In this document: positions 24,035 through 31,196 of the stretch, one piece after another | Layout: every line of letters begins with the position of its first letter | How positions within the stretch are numbered: position 1 is the stretch's first letter | DNA from: Paracoccaceae bacterium | GTDB taxonomy: Bacteria > Pseudomonadota > Alphaproteobacteria > Rhodobacterales > Rhodobacteraceae | Length of the DNA: 37,550 nt | Assembly: GCA_016938875.1 (NCBI GenBank) | Contig: JAFGTV010000018.1 | Span: 1 to 37,550, forward strand | Direction of reading: 5' to 3' | Notes under the pieces: generated by a model | Told to the model about the DNA's origin: nothing | Databases searched by the model: none | Seen by the model: the letters and a program-made list of their open reading frames with translations, nothing else | Translations under genes and position numbers: made by a program

Positions 24035-24734
24035 GACCGCAAACCTGTCGCTGCCGCTGCTGGAGGCAGCCCAGGCGCAAAAACATGTGACCGTGAACGA
24101 GGCCTTGGCGCGGCTGGATGCGCTGGTGCAGATGACGCTGCAAAGCGTGAGCCTGGCGACCCCCCCGGCGGCGGCGCTGGACGGGCAGGCCTGGGGTGTG
24201 CCAACGGGCGCGGTGAACGACTGGGCCGGGCAGGCGGGCATGATCGCGATCCGCGACAATGGCGGCTGGGTCTTTGCCCAACCGCAGGTCGGGTGGCGGG
24301 CCTGGGTGGCGGATCAAAGCACGCTGATGCAGCATGATGGCGGCGCGTGGGGGCCGGTCTTTGCGGCGGTGGCGTCGTCGGGGGCGGGGCTGCGGTTTCG
24401 GGTGCTGGAAATGGATCATGTGATCGCGGCGGGTGGGGCGCAGGCGACAACAACCTGGATCCCGTCGCATAGCATGGTCTTTGGCGCCACGGCGCGGGTG
24501 ATTGCGCCGATCACCGGCACGCTGAGCGCTTGGCGGCTGGGCGCGGACGGGTCCGACAACCGCTTTGGCAGCGGGCTGGGGCTGAATTCCTATGCCGAGG
24601 GGGTGTTGTCGTCGCCGCTGACCGGCTATGCGCCGATGCCGCTGGACCTGACGCCCGAGGGCGGGACTTTCGCCGCCGGCACGGTGCGCATCGCGGTGCA
24701 TTACGCCGAGTTGACCCTGCCGGGGACCGTGTAA
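24027..24734 (+). CDS. GTA tail fibre/receptor-binding protein (DUF2793)
   Basis: A 235-residue protein of the rcc01698 type that follows g15 in Rhodobacterales. It begins with the conserved DUF2793 pattern ETANLSLPLLEAAQAQKHVTVNEALARLDALVQMTLQS, then GQAWGVPTGAVNDWAGQAGMIAIRDNGGWVFAQPQVGWRAWVADQ. The C-terminal half (from about 120) is more variable and beta-rich, as expected of a receptor-contacting domain. GGAGGAT sits 10 nt before the start inside the end of g15. A role in surface adsorption is known for the R. capsulatus homologue; its exact ligand here cannot be told. Confidence 0.88.
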   Translation: MSETANLSLPLLEAAQAQKHVTVNEALARLDALVQMTLQSVSLATPPAAALDGQAWGVPTGAVNDWAGQAGMIAIRDNGGWVFAQPQVGWRAWVADQSTLMQHDGGAWGPVFAAVASSGAGLRFRVLEMDHVIAAGGAQATTTWIPSHSMVFGATARVIAPITGTLSAWRLGADGSDNRFGSGLGLNSYAEGVLSSPLTGYAPMPLDLTPEGGTFAAGTVRIAVHYAELTLPGTV

Positions 24735-24739
24735 GGCGC

Positions 24740-25048
24740 ATGCGGCCGGTGTTGCACGGCGACGCGGTGGCGGCGGCGCGCGCGCTGTGCCTGATGCCAG
24801 AGGCGGCGCGCCCGACGGCGATGGCGCGCATGCTGATCCGGACCGAGGCCGCGGATGCCTATCGCAAGCGGTTCGGGCGGGCGCATCCGCGTTGGGGCAA
24901 CGGGTCGTTGATGTCGCTGGTGCAGCGCGACCCACTGCCGCCGGAACCCGCGCTGGATGTGCCCGGCTATTGCCGCTGCCTGGCGTTGGTCTTTGCCGCG
25001 CTGGCCGACTGGCGCGCGCAAAAGGCGGCCCTTAGCGGGCGCAGGTGA
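24740..25048 (+). CDS. Last GTA gene, rcc01699-like small protein
   Basis: A 102-residue protein that closes the GTA cluster. It contains YRKRFGRAHPRWGNGSLMSLV and VPGYCRCLALVFAALADWRAQ, a pattern I recall for the short protein after the DUF2793 gene in other Rhodobacterales. The start has only a weak ribosome site (AAGG, 4 nt away), and the gap to the previous gene is 5 nt. Its last 17 bases overlap the 3' end of the zinc-finger gene on the other strand. Confidence 0.72.
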   Translation: MRPVLHGDAVAAARALCLMPEAARPTAMARMLIRTEAADAYRKRFGRAHPRWGNGSLMSLVQRDPLPPEPALDVPGYCRCLALVFAALADWRAQKAALSGRR

Positions 25049-25367
25049 TGCAGGTGGGCACGGTGGGGTCCAGATCGAGCCGCCGGGCCGCGATCTCTTC
25101 GCCGCATTCGGTGCATATGCCGAACTCTCCCTCGGCGATCCGGGCCAGGGCTGCGGTGATCCGCCGTTCGGCGGTGCCACGGCGCGCCTGGGTCGCCTTG
25201 GCCATGGCCTGTTGTTGCAGTGCGTCCATCCGGCTGAGCCGTCCCACCGATTGCTGGTCCAGCGTCACGGTGTGCGTGGCGTCCGCGCCCAGATCCCGGC
25301 CTGCCGCCAAATCACGCAGCAGCGCCAGCAGGTGGCCATGATAGGTGGCGATCTGCCCTTGGGTCAT
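25032..25367 (-). CDS. DksA/TraR-family zinc-finger protein
   Basis: A 111-residue protein with a long helical N-terminal part (TYHGHLLALLRDLAAGRDLGADATHTVTLDQQSVGRLSRMDALQQQAMAKATQARRG), expected to form a coiled coil. The C-terminal four-cysteine zinc finger is CTEC-X17-CITC. DksA and its relatives act in the RNA polymerase secondary channel, often with ppGpp. This one is shorter than DksA and lacks its usual coiled-coil tip motif as far as I can see, so its function is uncertain. GAGGA precedes the start. It is convergent with the GTA cluster and divergent from cysE. Confidence 0.87.
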   Translation of the reverse strand: MTQGQIATYHGHLLALLRDLAAGRDLGADATHTVTLDQQSVGRLSRMDALQQQAMAKATQARRGTAERRITAALARIAEGEFGICTECGEEIAARRLDLDPTVPTCITCAR

Positions 25368-25398
25368 GCTCACATCCTCGCATAGGGGGGTGGCGGCC

Positions 25399-25427
25399 TT
25401 GGGTCCAGTGATTATCTGGTGTAGGCT
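25399..25427 (+). promoter_or_regulatory. Candidate cysE promoter
   Basis: TTGGGT (25399-25404), a 17-bp spacer and TAGGCT (25422-25427), 24 nt before the cysE start. It lies in the divergent gap after the zinc-finger gene start. Confidence 0.4.
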
Positions 25428-25451
25428 GACGCTGCAACGAAAGGGAACGTG

Positions 25452-26261
25452 ATGGCCAAAACCCAGCCCCGCCTGTCGGAACTCGACCCGGTCTGGAAAC
25501 GCATCTGCGACGAGGCCGATGCCGCGGTGCGCGATGAGCCGCTCCTGGGTGGGTTGATCCATTCGGGGGTCCTGCATCACGAGACCCTGGACTGTGCGCT
25601 TGCCTATAGATTCGCCCTGAAGCTGTCCTCGGGCGAGATGTCGGAACAGATCCTGCGCGAGATCGCGGATACCGCCTATGCCAGTGAACCGGCGCTGGGC
25701 AAGGCTGCGCGCGCCGATCTTATGGCGGTGCATGAGCGCGATCCGGCCTGTCACCGATACTTGCAGCCGATCCTGTTCTTCAAGGGGTTCCAGGCGTTGC
25801 AGGCCTATCGGGTGGGCCATTGGTTGTGGGGGCAGGGCCGCCACGACATGGCCTATTTCATCCAGATGCGGGTGTCCGAGGCGTTCGGCGTCGATATCCA
25901 CCCCGCCGCCCGGCTGGGCCAGGGGATCATGATGGACCACGCCCATTCGATCGTTATCGGGGAAACCGCCGTGGTGGGCGACAATGTCTCGATGCTGCAT
26001 TCGGTCACCCTGGGCGGCACCGGCAAGAACGAAGAGGACCGTCACCCCAAGATCGGCGACGGCGTTCTGATCGGGGCCGGGGCCAAGGTGCTGGGCAATA
26101 TCACGGTGGGGTGCTGTTCGCGCATCGCGGCGGGATCGGTGGTGCTGAACGATGTGCCGCCTGCCTCGACCGTGGCGGGGGTTCCGGCGCGGATCGTGGG
26201 CGAGGCGGGCTGCGATCAACCCTCGGTGATGATGGATCACCGTCTGAGCGGTGGTGCCTGA
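25452..26261 (+). CDS. cysE: Serine O-acetyltransferase
   Basis: A 269-residue enzyme that acetylates L-serine with acetyl-CoA, the first committed step of cysteine synthesis. The N-terminal helical domain (LDPVWKRICDEADAAVRDEPLLGGLIHSGVLHHETL) is followed by the left-handed beta-helix of hexapeptide repeats. The active-site region is MDHAHSIVIGE with Asp-162 and His-163, and MLHSVTLGGTGK with His-183. AAAGGGA precedes the ATG; an in-frame GTG lies one codon earlier. A cysE gene next to the GTA is a common arrangement in Rhodobacterales as I recall it. Confidence 0.96.
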   Translation: MAKTQPRLSELDPVWKRICDEADAAVRDEPLLGGLIHSGVLHHETLDCALAYRFALKLSSGEMSEQILREIADTAYASEPALGKAARADLMAVHERDPACHRYLQPILFFKGFQALQAYRVGHWLWGQGRHDMAYFIQMRVSEAFGVDIHPAARLGQGIMMDHAHSIVIGETAVVGDNVSMLHSVTLGGTGKNEEDRHPKIGDGVLIGAGAKVLGNITVGCCSRIAAGSVVLNDVPPASTVAGVPARIVGEAGCDQPSVMMDHRLSGGA

Positions 26262-26272
26262 GGGCGCAGGTG

Positions 26273-26310
26273 CGGTGGCGGTGATCCGTGGGACCACCGC
26301 CACCGGCTTT
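26273..26310 (+). terminator. Terminator hairpin after cysE
   Basis: An 11-bp perfect stem, CGGTGGCGGTG (26273-26283) with CACCGCCACCG (26295-26305), has an 11-nt loop and is followed by GCTTT. It lies between convergent cysE and the AhpD-like gene and could serve both strands. Confidence 0.7.
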
Positions 26311-26320
26311 GACGCCTAGT

Positions 26321-26656
26321 CTAGTCTTTCAGCTGGTCATAAGCCTCCAGCGCCTTGGTGCCATACATCAGCGCCGGGCCGCCGCCCATCATCACGCAGA
26401 CCGACACGGTTTCGGCGATCTCGTCGCGGGTGGCGCCGGCCTCCATCGCGGATTGGGTGTGAAAGCCGATGCAATCCACGCATTGCTTGGAAATACCGAT
26501 GGCCAAAGCCATCAATTCCTTTTGCCTGGTGGTCAGCGCACCCTCGGCCAAGGCGGCGCCATGCAGGCCAAAAAACCCCTCGGAGGCGGCGGGCTGTCTG
26601 GTGCCGAAATCTTCGATATGGGCCTGACCCGTGCTCAGAACGTCTTTCCAGTCCAT
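26321..26656 (-). CDS. AhpD-like/carboxymuconolactone decarboxylase family protein
   Basis: A 111-residue all-helical protein of the CMD family. The redox pair and proton relay are visible as Cys-59, Cys-62 and His-66 in QCVDCIGFHTQSAMEAG, which is the AhpD peroxidase-type motif and not the decarboxylase form. LTTRQKELMALAIGISKQ and EIAETVSVCVMMGGGPALMYGTKALEAYDQ are also typical. AGGGAGAG lies 6 nt before the start. It is 70 nt downstream of pdhC on the same strand. AhpD proteins can use lipoyl-protein electrons, so the position after the lipoyl-bearing PDH genes is suggestive, though that link is inference. Confidence 0.88.
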   Translation of the reverse strand: MDWKDVLSTGQAHIEDFGTRQPAASEGFFGLHGAALAEGALTTRQKELMALAIGISKQCVDCIGFHTQSAMEAGATRDEIAETVSVCVMMGGGPALMYGTKALEAYDQLKD

Positions 26657-26728
26657 TGAAAACTCTCCCTTGGCTGTTTTCCCAAGAGAGAGCCTAGCGC
26701 AGATCGGGCAAGCATGCCTTGCGCGGGA

Positions 26729-28018
26729 TCAAGCCAGCATGGCCATCGGGTTTTCCAGGTTGTCCTTGATCGCCTGCAAGAGCTGCGCGCCCAGCGCGCC
26801 GTCAATGACCCGATGATCGACGCTGAGCGTGACCGACATCACCGTGGCGACCGCGATCTGGCCATCGGCGGTGACGACAGGTTTCTTTACGCCCGCCCCC
26901 ACGGCCAGGATGGCACCGTGCGGCGGGTTGATGACCGCGTCGAAATTGTCGATGCCGAACATGCCCAGGTTCGAGATCGCAAAGCTGCCGCCCTGATACT
27001 CTTGCGGGGCCAGTTTGCGGTCGCGCGCACGGGTGGCCAGATCCTTCATCTCGGCGGACAGCTGGCTGAGTGATTTGGTCTCGGCATCGCGCAATACGGG
27101 GGTGAACAGCCCCCCCTCGATCGCCACGGCGACCGCCACATCCGACGGGGTCAGTTGCAGAACGCGGTCGCCCGCCCAGACGGCATTGGCCGCAGGCACC
27201 TGTTGCAGGGCCAGCGCGCAGGCCTTGATGATGAAATCGTTGACCGACAGCTTGACCCCACGCTTTTCCAACTGGGTGTTGAGCGCGGCGCGGAATGTCA
27301 TCAGCGCATCGAGCTGGATATCGCGGCGCAGGTAGAAATGCGGGATGGTCTGCTTGGCCTCGGTCAGGCGCGCGGCGATGGTCTTGCGCATGCCATCCAG
27401 CGGCACCTCGGTATACGCGCGGTCGGCATAGGTCCGCAGCACGGCGTCGGTGCCTGGACCCGCGGCGGGCAGGTCGGCGGCGGGTTGGGGGGCGGGGGCT
27501 GCGTCCGGTTGCGCGGGGGCGGGTTGTTGGGCGCCCTCGACATCGGCGCGCACGATGCGGCCGCGCGGGCCGGTGCCGGTGATCCGGGACAGATCCAGCC
27601 CCTTGTCGGCGGCAATCCGGCGCGCCAGCGGCGAGGCGAAGACGCGCGCGCCATCGGAGGTGAAAGGTGCTGCGGTCGGCGTAGTGCCCGTTTCGGGCGC
27701 GGCGGTGTCCCCTGCGTGGGGTTTTGCCGCGGGTTTCGGGGCGGGGGCGTCGGCGGTGATGTCGGCGGCGGTCTCCCCCTCGTCCAGCAGCACGGCGATG
27801 GGGGTGTTGACCTTGACCCCCTCGGTGCCCGGCGCGATCAACAGTTTGCCGATGGTGCCGTCATCGGTCGCCTCGAATTCCATCGTGGCCTTGTCGGTCT
27901 CGATCTCGGCGATCAGGTCGCCCGCCGAGACGGTGTCCCCCTCTTTGACCAGCCATTTGGCCAGGGTGCCTTCCTCCATCGTGGGCGACAGGGCGGGCAT
28001 CAGGATTTGCGTGGGCAT
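26729..28018 (-). CDS. pdhC: Pyruvate dehydrogenase E2, dihydrolipoamide acetyltransferase
   Basis: The 429-residue core enzyme of the pyruvate dehydrogenase complex, which moves the acetyl group from lipoamide to CoA. It has one lipoyl domain at 1-80 with the lipoylated Lys-43 ([10 protein letters not shown]), a Pro/Ala linker, a peripheral-subunit-binding domain at about 130-165 ([28 protein letters not shown]), a second linker, and the catalytic domain with [13 protein letters not shown] near 400. It starts 11 nt after pdhB. Its lipoyl coding sequence is almost the same as that of pdhB. Confidence 0.96.
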   Translation of the reverse strand: MPTQILMPALSPTMEEGTLAKWLVKEGDTVSAGDLIAEIETDKATMEFEATDDGTIGKLLIAPGTEGVKVNTPIAVLLDEGETAADITADAPAPKPAAKPHAGDTAAPETGTTPTAAPFTSDGARVFASPLARRIAADKGLDLSRITGTGPRGRIVRADVEGAQQPAPAQPDAAPAPQPAADLPAAGPGTDAVLRTYADRAYTEVPLDGMRKTIAARLTEAKQTIPHFYLRRDIQLDALMTFRAALNTQLEKRGVKLSVNDFIIKACALALQQVPAANAVWAGDRVLQLTPSDVAVAVAIEGGLFTPVLRDAETKSLSQLSAEMKDLATRARDRKLAPQEYQGGSFAISNLGMFGIDNFDAVINPPHGAILAVGAGVKKPVVTADGQIAVATVMSVTLSVDHRVIDGALGAQLLQAIKDNLENPMAMLA

Positions 28019-28029
28019 GGCCTGGCTCC

Positions 28030-29388
28030 TCAGCGGTAGGTGACGGATTTGACGGCCTCGATGACCTCTTTGGTGGTCACCAGCGCCAGCTTTTCCAGGT
28101 TCGCCGCATAGGGCATGGGCACGTCCTTGCCGGTGCAGTTGATCACCGGCGCGTCCAGCCAGTCGAAGGCCTGTTGCATCAGCACCGCCGAGATGTGGTT
28201 GCCGATCGAGCAGACCGGAAAGCCCTCTTCGACGGTGACGCAGCGGTTGGTCTTTTTCACACTTTCGATGACGGTTGCGGTGTCGATGGGGCGCAGGGTG
28301 CGCAGGTCGATCACCTCGGCCGAAATCCCGTCCTTTGCCAGGGCGTCCGCGGCCTCTAGCGCGTAGGTCATCCCGATGCCAAAGCTGACGATGGTCACGT
28401 CCGTGCCCTCGCGCCAGATCCGGGCCTTGCCAAAGGGGACGGTGTGGTCGTCCATCACCGGCACCTCGAACGAGCGGCCGTAAAGGATCTCGTTTTCCAG
28501 GAAGATCACCGGGTTGGGATCGCGGATCGCGGTTTTCAACAGGCCCTTGGCATCATCCGCCGAATAGGGCTGAACCACCTTGAGGCCGGGGATATGGGCA
28601 TACCATGCCGCGTAATCCTGGCTGTGCTGGGCACCCACGCGGGCCGCGGCGCCATTGGGACCACGAAACACGATGGGGCAGCCCATCTGCCCGCCGGACA
28701 TATAGAGCGTCTTGGCCGCGGAATTGATGATCTGGTCCATCGCCTGCATGGCGAAGTTGAAGGTCATGAACTCGACGATCGGGCGCAACCCGCCGAACCC
28801 GGCACCGACCGCCATACCGGCAAAGCCGTGTTCGGTGATCGGCGTGTCGATGACGCGCTTGGCGCCGAACTCGTCCAACAGGCCCTGGCTGATCTTGTAG
28901 GCGCCCTGGTATTCGGCGACCTCTTCGCCCATCAGAAAGACATCCGCATCGCGGCGCATTTCCTCGGCCATGGCGTCGCGCAGGGCCTCGCGCACGGTGG
29001 TCGATTTCATCTCGGTTCCGGCGGGGATTTCGGGCTGGGCCACGGGGGCCGGGGCAGGGGCCTTGGGGGCGGCGGCGGCCTTGGCCGGGGCAGCGTCGGC
29101 ACGGGGCGCGGGCGTTGCGGCCGGGGGGCTGGCCGAGGCCTCTTCGCCCTCTTCCAGCAGCACGGCGATGGGGGTGTTGACCTTGACCCCCTCGGTGCCG
29201 GCGGGGATCAGGATCTTGCCGAGCTTGCCCTCGTCCACGGCCTCGAATTCCATGGTGGCCTTGTCGGTTTCGATCTCGGCCAGGATGTCGCCGGCGGCGA
29301 CGCTGTCACCCTCTTTGACCAGCCACTTGGCCAGGGTGCCTTCCTCCATCGTGGGGGACAGGGCGGGCATCAGGATTTCGGTTGCCAT
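28030..29388 (-). CDS. pdhB: Pyruvate dehydrogenase E1 beta subunit with N-terminal lipoyl domain
   Basis: A 452-residue E1-beta of the pyruvate dehydrogenase complex. Residues 1-80 form a lipoyl domain with Lys-43 in [10 protein letters not shown], then an Ala/Pro linker to about 125, and then the E1-beta domain ([46 protein letters not shown], later [17 protein letters not shown] and [18 protein letters not shown]). A lipoyl domain on E1-beta is a known alphaproteobacterial feature. AGGAGG lies 9 nt before the start, inside the end of the preceding small ORF. Confidence 0.96.
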   Translation of the reverse strand: MATEILMPALSPTMEEGTLAKWLVKEGDSVAAGDILAEIETDKATMEFEAVDEGKLGKILIPAGTEGVKVNTPIAVLLEEGEEASASPPAATPAPRADAAPAKAAAAPKAPAPAPVAQPEIPAGTEMKSTTVREALRDAMAEEMRRDADVFLMGEEVAEYQGAYKISQGLLDEFGAKRVIDTPITEHGFAGMAVGAGFGGLRPIVEFMTFNFAMQAMDQIINSAAKTLYMSGGQMGCPIVFRGPNGAAARVGAQHSQDYAAWYAHIPGLKVVQPYSADDAKGLLKTAIRDPNPVIFLENEILYGRSFEVPVMDDHTVPFGKARIWREGTDVTIVSFGIGMTYALEAADALAKDGISAEVIDLRTLRPIDTATVIESVKKTNRCVTVEEGFPVCSIGNHISAVLMQQAFDWLDAPVINCTGKDVPMPYAANLEKLALVTTKEVIEAVKSVTYR

Positions 29389-29392
29389 TCAG

Positions 29393-29596
29393 TCAGGCCT
29401 CCTCGTGAGATATTCGACCGCAAGCGGGGGCTGGGGACAGTCGTGACCAGCGCCCAACGGTCGCAAGGGATGTGATCGCAGCGGTCATCGCCCGGCCCAT
29501 GCCGTCCCCCGACGCACCCGGCATCCGGGGGCTGCGGGTGCCCTGGACGGGCGCGCCGTACACCGCGGCGGGATCGGTTGGCAGAGCGCGCGCCAT
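29393..29596 (-). CDS. Small ORF of unknown function between pdhA and pdhB
   Basis: A 67-codon frame that fills the pdhA-pdhB gap almost exactly: it starts 3 nt after the pdhA stop and ends 4 nt before the pdhB start. The product is basic, rich in Ala, Gly and Arg (MARALPTDPAAVYGAPVQ, later GRAMTAAITSLATVGRW), with no motif I recognise. There is no clear Shine-Dalgarno sequence before it, so translation would depend on coupling to pdhA. The alternative is that this is untranslated spacer carrying the pdhB ribosome site. Confidence 0.4.
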   Translation of the reverse strand: MARALPTDPAAVYGAPVQGTRSPRMPGASGDGMGRAMTAAITSLATVGRWSRLSPAPACGRISHEEA

Positions 29597-29599
29597 CGC

Positions 29600-30595
29600 C
29601 TAGGCGTCCGCGTAGATATCGGTATAAAGCGCGTCGACATCGGGTTCGGGGCTGGTCTTGGCAAACTCGGCAGCCTCGTTCACCACGGCCTTGATGTCCT
29701 TGTCGATGGCTTTCAGCGCGTCCTCGGTGGCGTGCTTGCCTTGCAGGATCAACTCGCGCACATGCTCGATGGCATCGCGTTCCTCGCGGACCTTTTGCAC
29801 CTCTTCGCGCGACCGATACTTGGCCGGGTCCGACATCGAGTGGCCGCGATAGCGATAGGTCTTGATTTCAAGGATATAGGGGCCCTTGCCGGCCCGGCAG
29901 TGGGCAACGGCCTTTTCGCCCGCGGCCTTGACCGCCAGCACGTCCATTCCGTCGACCTCTTCGCCCTGGATCCCGAAGGCGATGCCGCGCTCGTAGAAAT
30001 CGGGCGACTTGGTCGCGCGCTGGACCGAGGTACCCATCGCATACTGGTTGTTCTCGATCACGAAAATCACCGGCAGATCCCACAGCTGGGCCATGTTATA
30101 GGTTTCGGCCACCTGGCCCTGGTTCGCCGCGCCATCGCCGAAATAGGCGAAGGTCACGTTGTCATTGCCCTTGTACTTGTCGCTGAAGGCAAGGCCCGCG
30201 CCGATCGGCACCTGCGCGCCGACGATCCCGTGGCCGCCGTAGAAATGTTTTTCCTTGGAAAACATGTGCATCGAGCCGCCTTTGCCGCCCGAATAGCCGC
30301 CCGCGCGCCCGGTCAGTTCGGCCATGACGCCCTTGGGGTCCATGCCGCCGGCCAACATATGGCCGTGATCGCGATACGAGGTGACGCGCTTGTCGCCGTC
30401 CTTGGCCGCGGCCTCCAGGCCCACGACGACGGCCTCTTGCCCGATATAGAGATGGCAAAAGCCACCGATCAGACCCATGCCGTAAAGCTGGCCTGCCTTT
30501 TCCTCGAATCGCCGGATCAGCAGCATCTCGCGGTAAAATTCCAGCAATTCCTCGCTGGAGGTGTTGGATTTGGGGGGTGTTTTTCGCGTGGCCAT
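29600..30595 (-). CDS. pdhA: Pyruvate dehydrogenase E1 alpha subunit
   Basis: A 331-residue thiamine diphosphate enzyme that decarboxylates pyruvate and loads acetyl onto the lipoyl arm. The ThDP motif runs from GDG at 153-155 to ENN at 181-183. Other typical segments are FCHLYIGQEAVVVG, YRDHGHMLAGGMDPKGVMAEL and YRYRGHSMSDPAKYRSREEV. The C-terminal half ends with helices and DALYTDIYADA. GGAGGAGG lies close before the ATG. It is the first gene of the pdhA-pdhB-pdhC operon and has a promoter with an overlapping perfect palindrome. Confidence 0.97.
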   Translation of the reverse strand: MATRKTPPKSNTSSEELLEFYREMLLIRRFEEKAGQLYGMGLIGGFCHLYIGQEAVVVGLEAAAKDGDKRVTSYRDHGHMLAGGMDPKGVMAELTGRAGGYSGGKGGSMHMFSKEKHFYGGHGIVGAQVPIGAGLAFSDKYKGNDNVTFAYFGDGAANQGQVAETYNMAQLWDLPVIFVIENNQYAMGTSVQRATKSPDFYERGIAFGIQGEEVDGMDVLAVKAAGEKAVAHCRAGKGPYILEIKTYRYRGHSMSDPAKYRSREEVQKVREERDAIEHVRELILQGKHATEDALKAIDKDIKAVVNEAAEFAKTSPEPDVDALYTDIYADA

Positions 30596-30624
30596 CGGGC
30601 AGCGCCTCCTCCGCGCGACAAATG

Positions 30625-30638
30625 GTTTAACGTTAAAC
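30625..30638. promoter_or_regulatory. Perfect 14-bp palindrome upstream of pdhA, candidate operator
   Basis: GTTTAACGTTAAAC is its own reverse complement. It lies 30 nt before pdhA and covers the expected transcription start of the pdhA promoter. Dimeric repressor control of the PDH operon would explain it; I cannot name the regulator. Confidence 0.55.
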
Positions 30639-30641
30639 TAA

Positions 30642-30650
30642 ATCATAGCA
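30642..30650 (-). promoter_or_regulatory. Candidate extended -10 promoter of pdhA
   Basis: On the minus strand TGCTATGAT is an extended -10 (TGN plus TATGAT). The -35 region, about TCGCTT at 30670-30665, is weak. The transcript would begin inside the palindrome at 30625-30638. Confidence 0.45.
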
Positions 30651-30748
30651 GGCCTGCGCCCGGAAAGCGAGCGGGTTTTCGCATTGACCCGCCACGCCCC
30701 CGGATCGGGCGCAAGGCGTGGTTTGATTACAGGGGGCGAGGGCTGTGA

Positions 30749-31051
30749 TCAGCGGATCACGATCTCGTCAGCGCGGATCATGCCCAGCACGATGCGCGCG
30801 CGTTCATCCAGCAGGTCCAGGTCCAGATACCCGTCCGACAGCCGCCGCGTCTTTCCCGCAAGGGCGGCAAGCTCGGCCTCCAGCGCGGCCTTTTCGGCGG
30901 CCAGACCTTTCGCGTCAGCCTCGATCTGGATCCGGCGGAACAGCCCGTAATCCCCCTGCACGGCGGCAAAGGTGAAATACATCGCCAAAGCGAAGCTGAT
31001 GCCGAAAAAAACGATCGTGCCCCATGCGGGACGCTTGCGGGAAACACTCAT
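30749..31051 (-). CDS. FtsB/DivIC-type septum formation initiator
   Basis: A 100-residue bitopic membrane protein of the cell-division FtsB family. It has a short basic N terminus, one transmembrane helix at about 12-30 (IVFFGISFALAMYFTFAAV), and a coiled coil (FRRIQIEADAKGLAAEKAALEAELAALAGKTRRL) that in FtsB pairs with FtsL and FtsQ. ATG 31051 is chosen over an upstream in-frame GTG at 31072 because it gives the family N terminus MSVSRKRPAWG. It lies upstream of pdhA in the same direction, as in other Rhodobacterales as I recall it. Confidence 0.85.
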   Translation of the reverse strand: MSVSRKRPAWGTIVFFGISFALAMYFTFAAVQGDYGLFRRIQIEADAKGLAAEKAALEAELAALAGKTRRLSDGYLDLDLLDERARIVLGMIRADEIVIR

Positions 31052-31107
31052 CGAACCTGCCTCTTGGCCCACCTCTTGCGGATGGGTGGGGGCAGTGTCG
31101 CATAAGT

Positions 31108-31124
31108 GATTCGCCTTGTGAATC
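31108..31124. promoter_or_regulatory. Pair of CcrM (GANTC) sites as an inverted repeat upstream of the FtsB-like gene
   Basis: GATTC (31108-31112) and GAATC (31120-31124), separated by 7 bp, form an inverted repeat. Both are GANTC, the recognition site of the cell-cycle DNA methyltransferase CcrM found across alphaproteobacteria. They lie 57-73 bp upstream of the start. Regulation by methylation is inference. Confidence 0.35.
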
Positions 31125-31160
31125 CCCTAAATCGCCGGGTTGCGGCTCTTTCGGGGGTGC

Positions 31161-31189
31161 GCCCGGCCCCCCGCGCGGGGGGGCCGGGC
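31161..31189 (-). terminator. GC-rich hairpin after pgk
   Basis: A perfect 12-bp stem, GCCCGGCCCCCC (31161-31172) with GGGGGGCCGGGC (31178-31189), has a 5-nt loop and lies 8 nt after the pgk stop on the minus strand. No U tract follows, so it may protect the mRNA end or terminate weakly. Confidence 0.5.
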
Positions 31190-31196
31190 CGCGGGG

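Noticed and set aside
20771-24259. A 1,162-codon open frame on the minus strand opposite g15
   Set aside because: It mirrors the GC-rich third-position bias of g15, has low-complexity Arg/His/Pro composition and no domain. Many other long antisense frames in the GTA are of the same kind.
10056-25048. Functional prophage
   Set aside because: There is no integrase, repressor, replication or lysis gene, and the gene order, the very short tape measure and the g12-g15 set match RcGTA.
30648-30657. GCAGGCCTGC palindrome next to the pdhA promoter
   Set aside because: A 10-bp GC-rich palindrome is expected by chance in this composition, and it overlaps the promoter only at its edge; the 14-bp AT-rich palindrome beside it is far less likely by chance.
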